A DNA stretch of 64,000 nucleotides from Rhodococcus sp. OK519 (GTDB lineage Bacteria > Actinomycetota > Actinomycetes > Mycobacteriales > Mycobacteriaceae), in contig NZ_QAOW01000008.1 in the NCBI RefSeq assembly GCF_003051005.1, positions 62,001 through 126,000 on the forward strand, read 5' to 3'. Both the position numbers and the translations under genes were made by a program. The stretch's first letter is position 1. Each line of letters starts with the position of its first letter. Of this stretch, positions 54,743 to 63,736 are shown one piece after another. The notes beneath the pieces are model-generated. The model did not search any database. It was not told the origin of the DNA and worked only from the letters and a program-made list of their open reading frames with translations.

Positions 54743-55141
54743 GTGACGCCGTTTCCAGCTCTCACCCACATCGCGGTCACGGTGTCCGACATGGCCGTCA
54801 GCACCGAGTGGTACACCCGCCTGTTCGGATCACCACCGGTGCTCGACGAGGACGAGGCCTCCGGCGTCTTTCACCACGCCGTGTTCGTGCTCGGAGGCGG
54901 GACGATGTTCGGCCTGCACACCCACACCGGCGAGCCCCCGAGGGACGGATTCGACGAACGACGGATCGGCCTCGACCACGTCGCATTCGCCTGCACCAGC
55001 GGAGAACTCGAATTCTGGCGGGACCGTCTCGACGAACTCGGCATCGCACACGGCGGCATCAAGCACGCGGCCTACGGGTCGGGGCTGTCGTTCCGCGATC
55101 CGGACGACATCGCGCTCGAATTCTTCTCCCCGCCCGACTGA
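54743..55141 (+). CDS. VOC (glyoxalase/dioxygenase superfamily) protein
   Basis: A 132-residue single VOC module: HIAVTVSDMAVSTEWYTRLFG at the start, GLDHVAFAC in the middle (metal ligand His) and a C-terminal FRDPDDIALEFF with the metal Glu. The GTG at 54743 has GGAGGAGG 6 bases before it. It could be a glyoxalase, bleomycin-type binding protein or dioxygenase; the substrate is unknown. Confidence 0.82.
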   Translation: MTPFPALTHIAVTVSDMAVSTEWYTRLFGSPPVLDEDEASGVFHHAVFVLGGGTMFGLHTHTGEPPRDGFDERRIGLDHVAFACTSGELEFWRDRLDELGIAHGGIKHAAYGSGLSFRDPDDIALEFFSPPD

Positions 55142-55158
55142 ACCTGACTGGTCGCACG

Positions 55159-55599
55159 TCAGCCGACCTGCTCGAACAGGGACACGATGATCCCTTCGGG
55201 CCCACGCACGTAGGCCATCCGCACGCTGTTCTCGTACTCACCGATGCCGCCGACCAGGCCGTACCCATCCGCAGCGACCGTGTCGACGGCCGCCTGGAGG
55301 TCGCCGACCTCGAAGGACACGTTGCGCAGCCCGAGCTCGTTGGCCATCGCAGTCGGCGATCCGGACACATGATCGGGCGTGACGAACGCCGAGAGTTCGA
55401 GCCGGGACCCGCCGCCGGGCGACCGCAGCATCACGATGTTGCAGTGCGCGCCGGGGATGCCGCACACGGTCTCCACGAACTCACCCTCCACGGACCCGGT
55501 GCCCTCCACCTCGAGACCGAGCCCGACGAAGAACGCCGTCGCCGCGTCCAGGTCCGCGACGGTGATACCGACGTGGTCGAAACGTTGCACGTGTGCCAT
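55159..55599 (-). CDS. VOC (glyoxalase/dioxygenase superfamily) protein
   Basis: A 146-residue VOC protein, with FDHVGITVADLDAATAFFVGLG at residues about 6-27 (quoted in part), a second half GLRNVSFEVGDLQAAVDTV and a final VRGPEGIIVSLFEQ with the metal Glu position as Ser/Leu-Phe-Glu. It is similar in size to methylmalonyl-CoA epimerase but lacks a decisive mark. An ATG three codons upstream (55608) is possible. It converges with the VOC gene at 54743, with 17 bases between. Confidence 0.8.
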   Translation of the reverse strand: MAHVQRFDHVGITVADLDAATAFFVGLGLEVEGTGSVEGEFVETVCGIPGAHCNIVMLRSPGGGSRLELSAFVTPDHVSGSPTAMANELGLRNVSFEVGDLQAAVDTVAADGYGLVGGIGEYENSVRMAYVRGPEGIIVSLFEQVG

Positions 55600-55645
55600 C
55601 GAATCCATCGCCTCCGAGTCCGATGAGAGGGCGGCGTCGGTGTGC

Positions 55646-56230
55646 CTACTTCCCCTTCGCCGCCTTGGCCGCGGCCTTGGCGGCCTGCTTGAACTCGCGC
55701 ACCTCGAGCAGCGTCTGCCGGTCGACGACATCGGCGATGGACCGGCGCGATCCCTCGTCGCCGTACGACCCCGCCGCCTCGCGCCAACCCTCAGGCTGCG
55801 CGCCGATCTGCTTCCCCAACAGCGCCAAGAAGATTCGAGCCTTCTGGTCGCCGTACCCGGGCAGCGCCTTGAGCCGCTTCAGCACTTCCTTGCCGCTCGG
55901 CTCGCCCGACGTCCAGATCGCGGCGGTGTCGCCGCCGTAGTGCTCGACGATGTAGCCGCACAGCGACTGGATGCGCTCGCCCATCGACTTGGGGAACCGG
56001 TGCACCGCCGGCGGCTGCGCGCACACCGCGATGAAGTCGTCCGGGTTCATCTCCGCGATCTTGTGGACGTCGAGGCCGCCGAGACGGTCATCGAGCTTCT
56101 TCGGTCCCGCGAAGGCGGTCTCCATGGGCACCTGCTGGTCGAGGAGCATCCCGATCAGCAGCGCGAGCGGGTCCGACGCCAGCAGGGCGTCCGCCTCGGG
56201 GTCACCGACGAGATTCAACGTGAGGGCCAT
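55646..56230 (-). CDS. HhH-GPD base-excision-repair-type protein
   Basis: A 194-residue protein of the HhH-GPD base-excision family: PLALLIGMLLDQQVPMETAFAG at about residues 21-42 (quoted in part), GYIVEHYGG and the hairpin LKALPGYGDQKARIFLALLG. The usual Asp of the GPD loop is not obvious; the C-terminal tail is Lys/Ala-rich. The family is related to 3-methyladenine or endonuclease III glycosylases; its lesion is not known. Confidence 0.8.
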   Translation of the reverse strand: MALTLNLVGDPEADALLASDPLALLIGMLLDQQVPMETAFAGPKKLDDRLGGLDVHKIAEMNPDDFIAVCAQPPAVHRFPKSMGERIQSLCGYIVEHYGGDTAAIWTSGEPSGKEVLKRLKALPGYGDQKARIFLALLGKQIGAQPEGWREAAGSYGDEGSRRSIADVVDRQTLLEVREFKQAAKAAAKAAKGK

Positions 56231-56320
56231 GCCCCCGATCCTGCCACCGACCGCCCGGTCGGCGGGAACCATCGGCGTCACGCACTCGTTGGACCGGGCG
56301 CCGCCGTCGAAAGGTTCTCC

Positions 56321-56947
56321 GTGTCCGACGCAATCCACGAATTCGATCGCCAACTCGACCACCTCGTCTCCCTCGGCTACCCGGAGCTCTCCGGAAAGTC
56401 CGAGTCCGCGTTTCGAAACGGTCTGTACCCGCTGCGCGACGTCGTCGCCGCCCGACCCGACGCCGACGTGGTCCGCCACGAGGACCACGTCCCGTTCGTG
56501 CTGGTCCCGTCCGGGATTGCCGCCGACGAGTCCATCACCCGCACCGCCCTCGGCAAGCAGCAGGGATTCACCGTCCTCGAGGCAGCGGAACTGCCGACGT
56601 TCCGACCGATCGAAGGCGTCGAGGTGCCGGACGCAGACGGCTACCTGCTGTTCGATATCGACACGGGCACCGAGTTCCTGAACGTCACCCCGCAGGATGC
56701 GCTCGTGAAGATCATCACCGAAGGCCGCAGCCCGCTGACCATCGACGAAGGCATCGCGCTCGTCACCGCACGCCCGGACATGCTGCGCAAGAACAAGTGC
56801 TTCTCGCTGCTGGCGTCGCGGTGCGGCGACAAGCGGGTTCCGGCGCTGTGGATCAGCGACCGCAGGCCGAAGCTGGGCTGGTGCTGGAACGGCAACCCGC
56901 ACACCTGGCTCGGCTCGGCGCACGCCGGGGACCGCGTCGGGATCTGA
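56321..56947 (+). CDS. DUF5701 family protein
   Basis: A 208-residue actinobacterial protein of the DUF5701 type: DRQLDHLVSLGYPELSG near the start, DHVPFVLVPSG, YLLFDIDTGTEFLNVTP and the C-terminal WCWNGNPHTWLGSA. No function is known. The GTG at 56321 has GAAAGG 6 bases upstream. It is divergent from the HhH-GPD gene and converges on the esterase gene 7 bases away. Confidence 0.72.
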   Translation: MSDAIHEFDRQLDHLVSLGYPELSGKSESAFRNGLYPLRDVVAARPDADVVRHEDHVPFVLVPSGIAADESITRTALGKQQGFTVLEAAELPTFRPIEGVEVPDADGYLLFDIDTGTEFLNVTPQDALVKIITEGRSPLTIDEGIALVTARPDMLRKNKCFSLLASRCGDKRVPALWISDRRPKLGWCWNGNPHTWLGSAHAGDRVGI

Positions 56948-56954
56948 CCACGGA

Positions 56955-58115
56955 TCAGGCGTCGGCGCGGCCCAGCAGCGCCGACGCCCCCTCGACCAGC
57001 AGATCGCGCCACTGGATGTAGTCGTGGCCACCGCAGAACTCGCGGTAGGCCACATCGAACCCCCCGGCCCGCAGCAGGTCCCGAACCTCGCGATTCTCGT
57101 CGATCAACCGGGGCTCGAGCTTCCCGGCGGCCATCCAGAACCGCGACCCGCTCGCCTCGAGATCTGCGAGCCGCTCCTGGATCGAGCGTCCCGACATCGG
57201 AGGTCGCGGCCACCAGAACGAACCGGACAAACTCACCGCGCCGCCGAAATGTTCGGGCGCCTCGAGCGCCGCGAAGGTTGCCGCGAGCCCGCCGTAGCTG
57301 GAGCCACCCACGAGCACCGACGAAGGGGTGTCCGTGGCGCCCCACCGCTGCCGAAGGTCCGGCAGCAGCTCGGTGGTCAGCGATTCCAGAAAGGCTTCGC
57401 TGCAGGGGAGTTCCTTCGACCGCAGGCCGGGATCGATGCTGTCGATCATCACCACCAGCGGCACCCGGTGGCCACCGTCGCCGAGCCGATCGAGTGCGGG
57501 GCCGATCGGAATCTCCACCGCCGTGACCCGACCGTCGAACACGATCAGCACCGGACGGTCGTGGTCGGCGAGGCCGAGCGGCTCGTAGAACCAGATGCGC
57601 CGCTGCACCCCCGCGAGGGTCCGAACCTCCTCGGTCAGGGTGCCGCGCACCCGCGCGCCGTGCCGCCACCAGCGCTGCGCGGGCGCGTTCGGCATCACCG
57701 CCTCCGATCGCGCCGGCAGACCCATCGACGAGACTGGTGGCAGCGGGTTGAGGACATCGACCTCCAGGCCGGCAATCACTCCCCGCCACCACTCCCATTC
57801 CGTCTGCCCCGCAGCAGGTTCGGTGATCGGATCGACGCGCGGCAGGAAGCCGTACCCGCCACGCCACTCCTCGGGCACCTCGCGCGACAGCACCCACAGG
57901 TCGCTGCCCGGCACCGGACGGAGCGCGTTGGCCTCCGGATCCCGCCGATCGGTGATGCCGTTGGCCTCGAGGTACACGTGCCGCGCCCGCGACCCCGCCG
58001 GTGCGCGCCAGACGAAAGTCGCGGTCGCGAACCCGGGTGGTCCGGGGTCGATGAGCGGCCCACCCTCGGCGCGTAGGCGACGCTGCAGGCCGTCGACGGA
58101 TGTGACCTCCGACAT
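56955..58115 (-). CDS. Enterochelin esterase-type siderophore hydrolase
   Basis: A 386-residue Fes-type esterase. The N-terminal part (to about residue 150) has the enterochelin-esterase beta domain with FVWRAPAGSRARHVYLE, and the alpha/beta hydrolase part has the nucleophile in VLVGGSSYGG and the catalytic His in FCGGHDYIQW. It should cleave the ester backbone of an imported Fe-siderophore inside the cell to free iron. It is divergent from a siderophore-binding lipoprotein gene, with an iron box between. Confidence 0.88.
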   Translation of the reverse strand: MSEVTSVDGLQRRLRAEGGPLIDPGPPGFATATFVWRAPAGSRARHVYLEANGITDRRDPEANALRPVPGSDLWVLSREVPEEWRGGYGFLPRVDPITEPAAGQTEWEWWRGVIAGLEVDVLNPLPPVSSMGLPARSEAVMPNAPAQRWWRHGARVRGTLTEEVRTLAGVQRRIWFYEPLGLADHDRPVLIVFDGRVTAVEIPIGPALDRLGDGGHRVPLVVMIDSIDPGLRSKELPCSEAFLESLTTELLPDLRQRWGATDTPSSVLVGGSSYGGLAATFAALEAPEHFGGAVSLSGSFWWPRPPMSGRSIQERLADLEASGSRFWMAAGKLEPRLIDENREVRDLLRAGGFDVAYREFCGGHDYIQWRDLLVEGASALLGRADA

Positions 58116-58128
58116 AGGTACCCCTTAC

Positions 58129-58147
58129 TTAGGTGACGCTCCCCTAA
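58129..58147. promoter_or_regulatory. IdeR/DtxR-type iron box
   Basis: TTAGGTGACGCTCCCCTAA agrees with the 19-base IdeR consensus TTAGGTTAGGCTAACCTAA at 15 positions, including both outer half-sites. It lies 13 bases from the esterase start and 40 from the binding-protein start, so iron-replete IdeR should repress both. Confidence 0.75.
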
Positions 58148-58187
58148 TATTAGGGTCGGGCCACCTACCCCTCAGGAGGAACCCCCC

Positions 58188-59216
58188 TTGTCACCCACGA
58201 CGCTTCGCCGACGCTCCGTCGGCGCCCGGATCGCGGTCACCCTCGGCGCCCTCGCGATCGGTCTCACCACCGTCGCCTGCTCGTCGTCCGACGACAGCGC
58301 GGACGCCGCGGCCACCTCCACCCAGTCCGGCGAGTGGCCCCGCACCGTCGAAACGGCCAAGGGCCCAGTCACTCTCGATGTCCAGCCGACACGAATCGTT
58401 TCCACCAGCGTCACGCTCACCGGATCGCTGCTCGCGCTCGACGCTCCGCTGATCGGCACCGGGGCGCAGCCCAAGAGCACGGTCACCGACGACCAGGGTC
58501 TGTTCACGCAATGGGCAGACGTCGCTGCCGAGCGCGACGTGGAGGTGCTCTACCAGGGCGTGCCCAACGCCGAGAAGATCACCGCGGCAGCACCGGACCT
58601 CATCGTCGTGTCCACCAGCGGTGCCGACTCGGCCGCGCAGCAGGTCGAGACGCTGTCCAAGATCGCACCCACCCTGCTGTTCGACTACTCCGACAAGTCG
58701 TGGCAGGACCTCACCACCCAACTCGCTGCCGTCGTGGGCAAGGAGGACCGGGCGCAGGAGCTGCTCGCCGAGTTCGACGCCAAGGTCGACGGGGCCAAGA
58801 ACACGATCGCGCCCGCGCTGCAGAACGGCGCCACCCCGGTGAACATCCTCACCTACAACTCGCCGGAGGATTCGAAGATCTTCACCGCCGAATCGGCGCA
58901 GGGACGTCTCGCGACGCGACTCGGCCTGACGATCGCCGACCTGCCCGCCGAGATCGCGGACGTGGGCGCCGCGGCCGGGCGGTCCGACATCGTCAGCGTG
59001 AACATGGAGAACCTACCGCGCGCGCTGACCGGTGCGACGACGTTCATCATCAACGCGCAGCAGCCGGGTGCCGACAAGCTGAAGGCCGATCCGACGCTCG
59101 CCGCCGTGCCGTCGGTGCAGCGCGGCGCCGTCGTCCCGCTCGACTACGACAGCTTCCGCCTGGACTACTACAGCGCGAACAACGTCGTCGACCGGATCGT
59201 GGCGGCGTTGTCGTAG
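58188..59216 (+). CDS. Siderophore ABC transporter substrate-binding lipoprotein
   Basis: A 342-residue FepB/FhuD-type binding protein. It starts with a signal peptide and lipobox TVAC (Cys31), followed by VTLDVQPTRIVSTSVTLTGSLLALD and a long bridging helix typical of class III binding proteins. The start is TTG at 58188, with AGGAGGA 7 bases upstream. It would capture a ferric siderophore outside the membrane and deliver it to a FepDGC-type importer, which is not encoded here. Confidence 0.9.
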   Translation: MSPTTLRRRSVGARIAVTLGALAIGLTTVACSSSDDSADAAATSTQSGEWPRTVETAKGPVTLDVQPTRIVSTSVTLTGSLLALDAPLIGTGAQPKSTVTDDQGLFTQWADVAAERDVEVLYQGVPNAEKITAAAPDLIVVSTSGADSAAQQVETLSKIAPTLLFDYSDKSWQDLTTQLAAVVGKEDRAQELLAEFDAKVDGAKNTIAPALQNGATPVNILTYNSPEDSKIFTAESAQGRLATRLGLTIADLPAEIADVGAAAGRSDIVSVNMENLPRALTGATTFIINAQQPGADKLKADPTLAAVPSVQRGAVVPLDYDSFRLDYYSANNVVDRIVAALS

Positions 59217-59235
59217 CCGCGCACCGGGGGAAAGC

Positions 59236-59271
59236 ACAGTGGCCGGGCACCTTTCGGTGCCCGGCCACTGT
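59236..59271. terminator. Bidirectional hairpin terminator
   Basis: A perfect 16-bp stem with TTTC loop (left arm 59236-59251, right arm 59256-59271), between the converging binding-protein and aspC genes. Confidence 0.85.
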
Positions 59272-59283
59272 CGCGTTCGAGGG

Positions 59284-60588
<1,305 letters not shown>

Positions 60589-60622
60589 TCACCGACACAA
60601 ACCGGTCGGGGACGGGAAGATA

Positions 60623-60712
60623 GGGGACCCCGCGCACCCGGCAGAGCCCGTTGACCCTTGCTGCCTTCCGGCCCTGGGGGAGTTCACAGGATGCGCGCCG
60701 CGCGGGATCCGC
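60623..60712 (-). ncRNA. ffs: Signal recognition particle RNA (4.5S, small bacterial type)
   Basis: On the minus strand the conserved apical domain reads CCAGGGCCGGAAGGCAGCAA, the hallmark of SRP RNA, and the ends GGATCCCGCGC and GCGCGGGGTCC pair to close the long hairpin. It binds Ffh for co-translational membrane targeting. The exact ends are estimated from base pairing. Its place next to aspC matches M. tuberculosis. Confidence 0.9.
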
Positions 60713-60808
60713 CTACGAGTGTAACCGGACGATCGGGAATCGCGTTGACGCACCCCTCCCCGGGGCCCGTTTGGCGTTCCGGCCCCTCCAACATGTAGGC
60801 TCCCCCAC

Positions 60809-60896
60809 GGAGGATTCGCCTAGTGGCCTATGGCGCTCGCCTGGAACGCGGGTTGGGTTAACGCCCTCAGGGGTTCAAATCCCCTATCCTCCGCCA
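60809..60896 (+). tRNA. tRNA-Ser (GGA)
   Basis: The acceptor stem GGAGGAT (60809-60815) pairs with ATCCTCC (60886-60892); then come the discriminator G and an encoded CCA. The anticodon stem CTCGC/GCGGG frames the loop CTGGAAC with anticodon GGA, and the long variable arm (about 16 bases) plus TTCAAAT T-loop fit a class II serine tRNA. It reads UCC and UCU. Confidence 0.95.
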
Positions 60897-60900
60897 CGGG

Positions 60901-60937
60901 AAGCCCCCGGTGACATGTCACCGGGGGCTTTTCTTCG
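60901..60937 (+). terminator. Strong terminator after tRNA-Ser
   Basis: A perfect 30-base palindrome (60901-60930, AAGCCCCCGGTGACA and its complement) followed by a TTTCTTC run, four bases after the tRNA CCA end. Confidence 0.9.
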
Positions 60938-61144
60938 TCCACTGCAGGTCAGCGGTGCCCGCGAAGATCGGCGCCCTCGGTCTTCGCAAGGGGAGCGTTG
61001 CATCGACCGCAGCGACTTCGCGCGCTCCTCGCCTATCGAGTTCATGAAACTTTCCTGGGTGCGCTTCTATCGCAGTGGCGATGGCGTCAATGTAGGCGCA
61101 CGTCGAGATGGGTGAAATGCCATTGGGGGGCACGTAGCCGTTGC

Positions 61145-61861
61145 CTATACGGCAGGGATGACCGCTCGAACACGGGCCGCGAGCCAGATCGCATGATCAA
61201 GTTCCCAGGCGGAAATCCGGCGACCTATCCGGACGCTCAATCGCTCGGCGACAATTGCCAAAACAAACCGCGCCTCTCCCGCCGACACGCTCACACCCTG
61301 TCGGGCCAGCCAGCGCAGAACCATGCGATCTGGCTTCACGAGGTCGTCGTTTCCGAGGAGCATCCACAGATAGCCGCGGCGAACGCCTGCTGCACCCTCA
61401 CCCGGGATCCCTCGTAGATCGGCTTCGACTTTCTCGAGCCGGGCCTGATCGGCCAACAGCTCACGAGCGTCCTGCAAAGTCCGAACCTCATGCTCGCACA
61501 AAACCTGCGCATGTCGCAGCACCGCATCGGCTTTCAGGATCCCGCCTCGCGTGGAAGTGCGCTGTTTGTTCTGGGTCCCGGCAACCAACGCGGCCGAGTC
61601 TGGATAGCGATCGAGGAACACCCCGAGCGGCAGCGGATCCGGCGCCTCGTCAGCCGAATTCGGAACCGCCGGGGCATCGATTCCACAATCCACAGCGACC
61701 CTGTGGACAACAGGAACCACAACAGAGTCGTAGCGGGCGCCGATGCTGTAGACGGCATCGAGGATGCAGAAGCTTGCGCTGACCCAGCGGCGCTGACGCG
61801 GTTGAGGATCGAGAGCCTCCGCGGCATCGACCAGTCGGTTGAGATCATCGTCTGTCGGCAT
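61145..61861 (-). CDS. Conserved protein with HhH-GPD-like C-terminal region
   Basis: A 238-residue protein of unknown function. The middle has RWVSASFCILDAVYSIGARY and NKQRTSTRGGILKADAVL, and the C-terminal part LRGIPGEGAAGVRRGYLW followed by VKPDRMVLRWL resembles a helix-hairpin-helix plus the Asp of an HhH-GPD glycosylase (compare PVDTHVxR). It could be a DNA-repair or defence-type DNA-binding protein; this is inference. A TACGGT hexamer 7 bases before the ATG at 61861, without a Shine-Dalgarno, suggests a leaderless mRNA. It stands alone after tRNA-Ser. Confidence 0.6.
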   Translation of the reverse strand: MPTDDDLNRLVDAAEALDPQPRQRRWVSASFCILDAVYSIGARYDSVVVPVVHRVAVDCGIDAPAVPNSADEAPDPLPLGVFLDRYPDSAALVAGTQNKQRTSTRGGILKADAVLRHAQVLCEHEVRTLQDARELLADQARLEKVEADLRGIPGEGAAGVRRGYLWMLLGNDDLVKPDRMVLRWLARQGVSVSAGEARFVLAIVAERLSVRIGRRISAWELDHAIWLAARVRAVIPAV

Positions 61862-62344
61862 GGAACGGACCGTAATGGCGCACCCCGACAGTCACTCGCA
61901 TTTGGAGCGGATCCACTTAGCCGATTTTGTTGGTGGCCCGGCGCAGTCCACGAATCGGACAGAGCGCTTACGCTCGGCGCACAGTGCGGAGACCATGCCG
62001 AAGTCATGTCATAAGACCGCGCCTACGGCGGCCGGACGATGGCAGAGGATCGGTCCGGTTCCGATCACTGACCCGCATTCCGTGAGCGCTACCCACCGCA
62101 ACGCGCGCAGCCGACCGCAGCCCCTCCCGCCCGCCTCCTGGCTATGGCAGATCTCCATCAGAATTCGCGGGAAGCACGATTACACTGTGCTCGGCGAGCA
62201 GCTCGTGCACGCCCACCACGACGCGGGTCTGCACTTCGAGAGAATGTTCTCGCCGCCCTACCTCGTCGGACTCCGGAACTCGCAATCGCCCTCGAGAACT
62301 ACCGCTAGCTTCGGGCCGATCCCGACCGCTAACAGGCCACGCAC
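61862..62344. other. Gene-poor stretch downstream of the tRNA-linked gene
   Basis: About 480 bases with only broken frames. Short plausible pieces occur (for example a minus-strand frame 62142-62399 and a plus-strand tail ending near 62308), but none has a start, a ribosome-binding site and a recognisable family. The base composition is lower in GC than that of neighbouring genes. It may be a decayed gene; I see no tRNA, repeat or integrase in it. Confidence 0.5.
61869..61874 (-). promoter_or_regulatory. Candidate -10 hexamer for the HhH-like gene
   Basis: TACGGT on the minus strand ends 7 bases before the ATG at 61861 and matches TANNNT. Confidence 0.35.
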
Positions 62345-62842
62345 TCACCCGCCCGGCGCGTTGGTGATCTTCTCCCCCGCTGGATTGAGCGCCCACCACA
62401 GGTTGTCCATGCCCTGTCCCGCAACGGAACCAGGCCGCGGATCACCCGCGAACAGGTACAGCGGCATGCCGTTGACGGTCACCTGTTTTCCGCCCTGCGG
62501 TCCCGGGATGGTGCCGATCACGCCGGCGACACCCACGACCTCGGGCCGGGGCATGTCGGTCGTCACGGGCGGCCACATCTGGAGGCACACGGCGTCGCAC
62601 GCGCTCGCGTTCGCGCCGGGTTCGTCGCGGTCGTAGGCGTAGACCGTCATGTTGTCGACGTCCACCACGATCTGACCGATGCTGGACTCCCCCGTCGTCA
62701 GGGTGGGGCCTGCCTCCGGCACTGTGGACGGCATCGACGTCGTGGAAGACGGGGCCGGGCCGGAGTCGTCGTTGCCGGAGCAGCCGACCAGCGCGGCGCT
62801 CGCCGCGAGCGCGGACAGCGAGATCACCAGAATTCTTCTCAT
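62345..62842 (-). CDS. Lipoprotein with 'secreted repeat' domain (COG4315-like)
   Basis: A 165-residue lipoprotein: signal peptide with lipobox LVGC (Cys21), a Ser/Thr/Pro-rich linker and then VVDVDNMTVYAYDRDEPG, CDAVCLQMWPPV and GMPLYLFAGD, which match the Lipoprotein_15 repeat pattern. It is exported and anchored to the cell surface. Role unknown. The ATG has GGGAG 7 bases upstream. It is divergent from the AraC gene. Confidence 0.85.
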   Translation of the reverse strand: MRRILVISLSALAASAALVGCSGNDDSGPAPSSTTSMPSTVPEAGPTLTTGESSIGQIVVDVDNMTVYAYDRDEPGANASACDAVCLQMWPPVTTDMPRPEVVGVAGVIGTIPGPQGGKQVTVNGMPLYLFAGDPRPGSVAGQGMDNLWWALNPAGEKITNAPGG

Positions 62843-62907
62843 GCCGTTACTCCCATCCGTGTGTGCGATCCGGCCCGTTCCGGGCACGGGATGTCGGTGG
62901 CCGCACC

Positions 62908-62913
62908 TAACCT
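62908..62913 (+). promoter_or_regulatory. Candidate -10 hexamer for leaderless AraC mRNA
   Basis: TAACCT ends 7 bases before the ATG at 62921; there is no Shine-Dalgarno sequence. Confidence 0.4.
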
Positions 62914-62920
62914 GGGCGGC

Positions 62921-63736
62921 ATGGGGTGGTACACGCCGGCGCCCGTGGCTCCGGACCTGTCCGAGGCGCTCGTGTGCGCGTGGTCCGCGCGTGCCGAAGG
63001 TCGGCAGCTGCTGGTGCCCGACGGTTGTGTGGACGTGCTGTGGATCGCGGGCGTCGGCGTCCGGGTGTGCGGCCCCGAGACCTCGGCATGGTCGTTCACG
63101 CTGCCGCGAGGCAGTGAGTCTTTCGGCATCCGGTTCCGTCCGGGCGCTGCTCCGCACGTGCTGCGCACCTCGGCCGCGCACATCCGCGACACCCGGGTCG
63201 CCCTCGAAGACATCCTCGGCTCGGCGGTCGAACGAACGCTGATCGACCGACTCGAGCACGCGGCAGACACCACTGCACGGCTGACGATCCTGCAGGACAC
63301 CGGCCGGCAGTGGCTCACCGGGCAACGCGCACCCGACCCCCTCGCGGCCCGGATCACGTCCGCCCTGGCCGCCCGCTCGTGGAGCGTCGAGCAGCTGGCG
63401 GATGCGTCGTCGATGACGAGCCGGCAACTGCACCGACGCTGCAACGAAGCGTTCGGGTACGGGCCGTCGACGTTGCGATCGATCCTGCGGCTGCAGCGGT
63501 TCATGGCGCTGGCCCGTGCCGGACGGCACGGCGGACTCGCCACTCTCGCAGCCGAATCCGGATTCAGCGACCAGGCCCACCTGTCGCGCGAATGCCGTCG
63601 CATCGCGTCGCTCACCCCCACCGCGCTTCTCGCGAGCGAGGCACCCGACTGGCACGGGGAGGCGTCCGTGCTCGACGCGGGGGTCCGATCCGTACAAGAC
63701 CGCACCGTCACGACGAATGGAGAATCGGCCGCATGA
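62921..63736 (+). CDS. AraC-family regulator (DUF6597-type N-terminus)
   Basis: A 271-residue AraC protein. The N-terminal part starts MGWYTPAPVAPDL and contains LLVPDGCVDVLWI and FGIRFRPGAAP, typical of the DUF6597 sensor. The C-terminal double helix-turn-helix has VEQLADASSMTSRQLHRRC and GFSDQAHLSRECR. I chose the ATG at 62921 because the family begins there and a -10 hexamer precedes it; an ATG ten codons upstream is possible. Its stop overlaps the start of the next gene (ATGA), which it may regulate. Confidence 0.85.
   Translation: MGWYTPAPVAPDLSEALVCAWSARAEGRQLLVPDGCVDVLWIAGVGVRVCGPETSAWSFTLPRGSESFGIRFRPGAAPHVLRTSAAHIRDTRVALEDILGSAVERTLIDRLEHAADTTARLTILQDTGRQWLTGQRAPDPLAARITSALAARSWSVEQLADASSMTSRQLHRRCNEAFGYGPSTLRSILRLQRFMALARAGRHGGLATLAAESGFSDQAHLSRECRRIASLTPTALLASEAPDWHGEASVLDAGVRSVQDRTVTTNGESAA

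Noticed and set aside
60918-61133. 71-codon minus-strand frame next to tRNA-Ser
   Set aside because: It ends inside the tRNA terminator palindrome and lacks a ribosome-binding site; no family recognised.
62142-62399. 85-codon minus-strand frame in the gene-poor stretch
   Set aside because: Overlaps the end of the lipoprotein gene in another frame and has no start signal.
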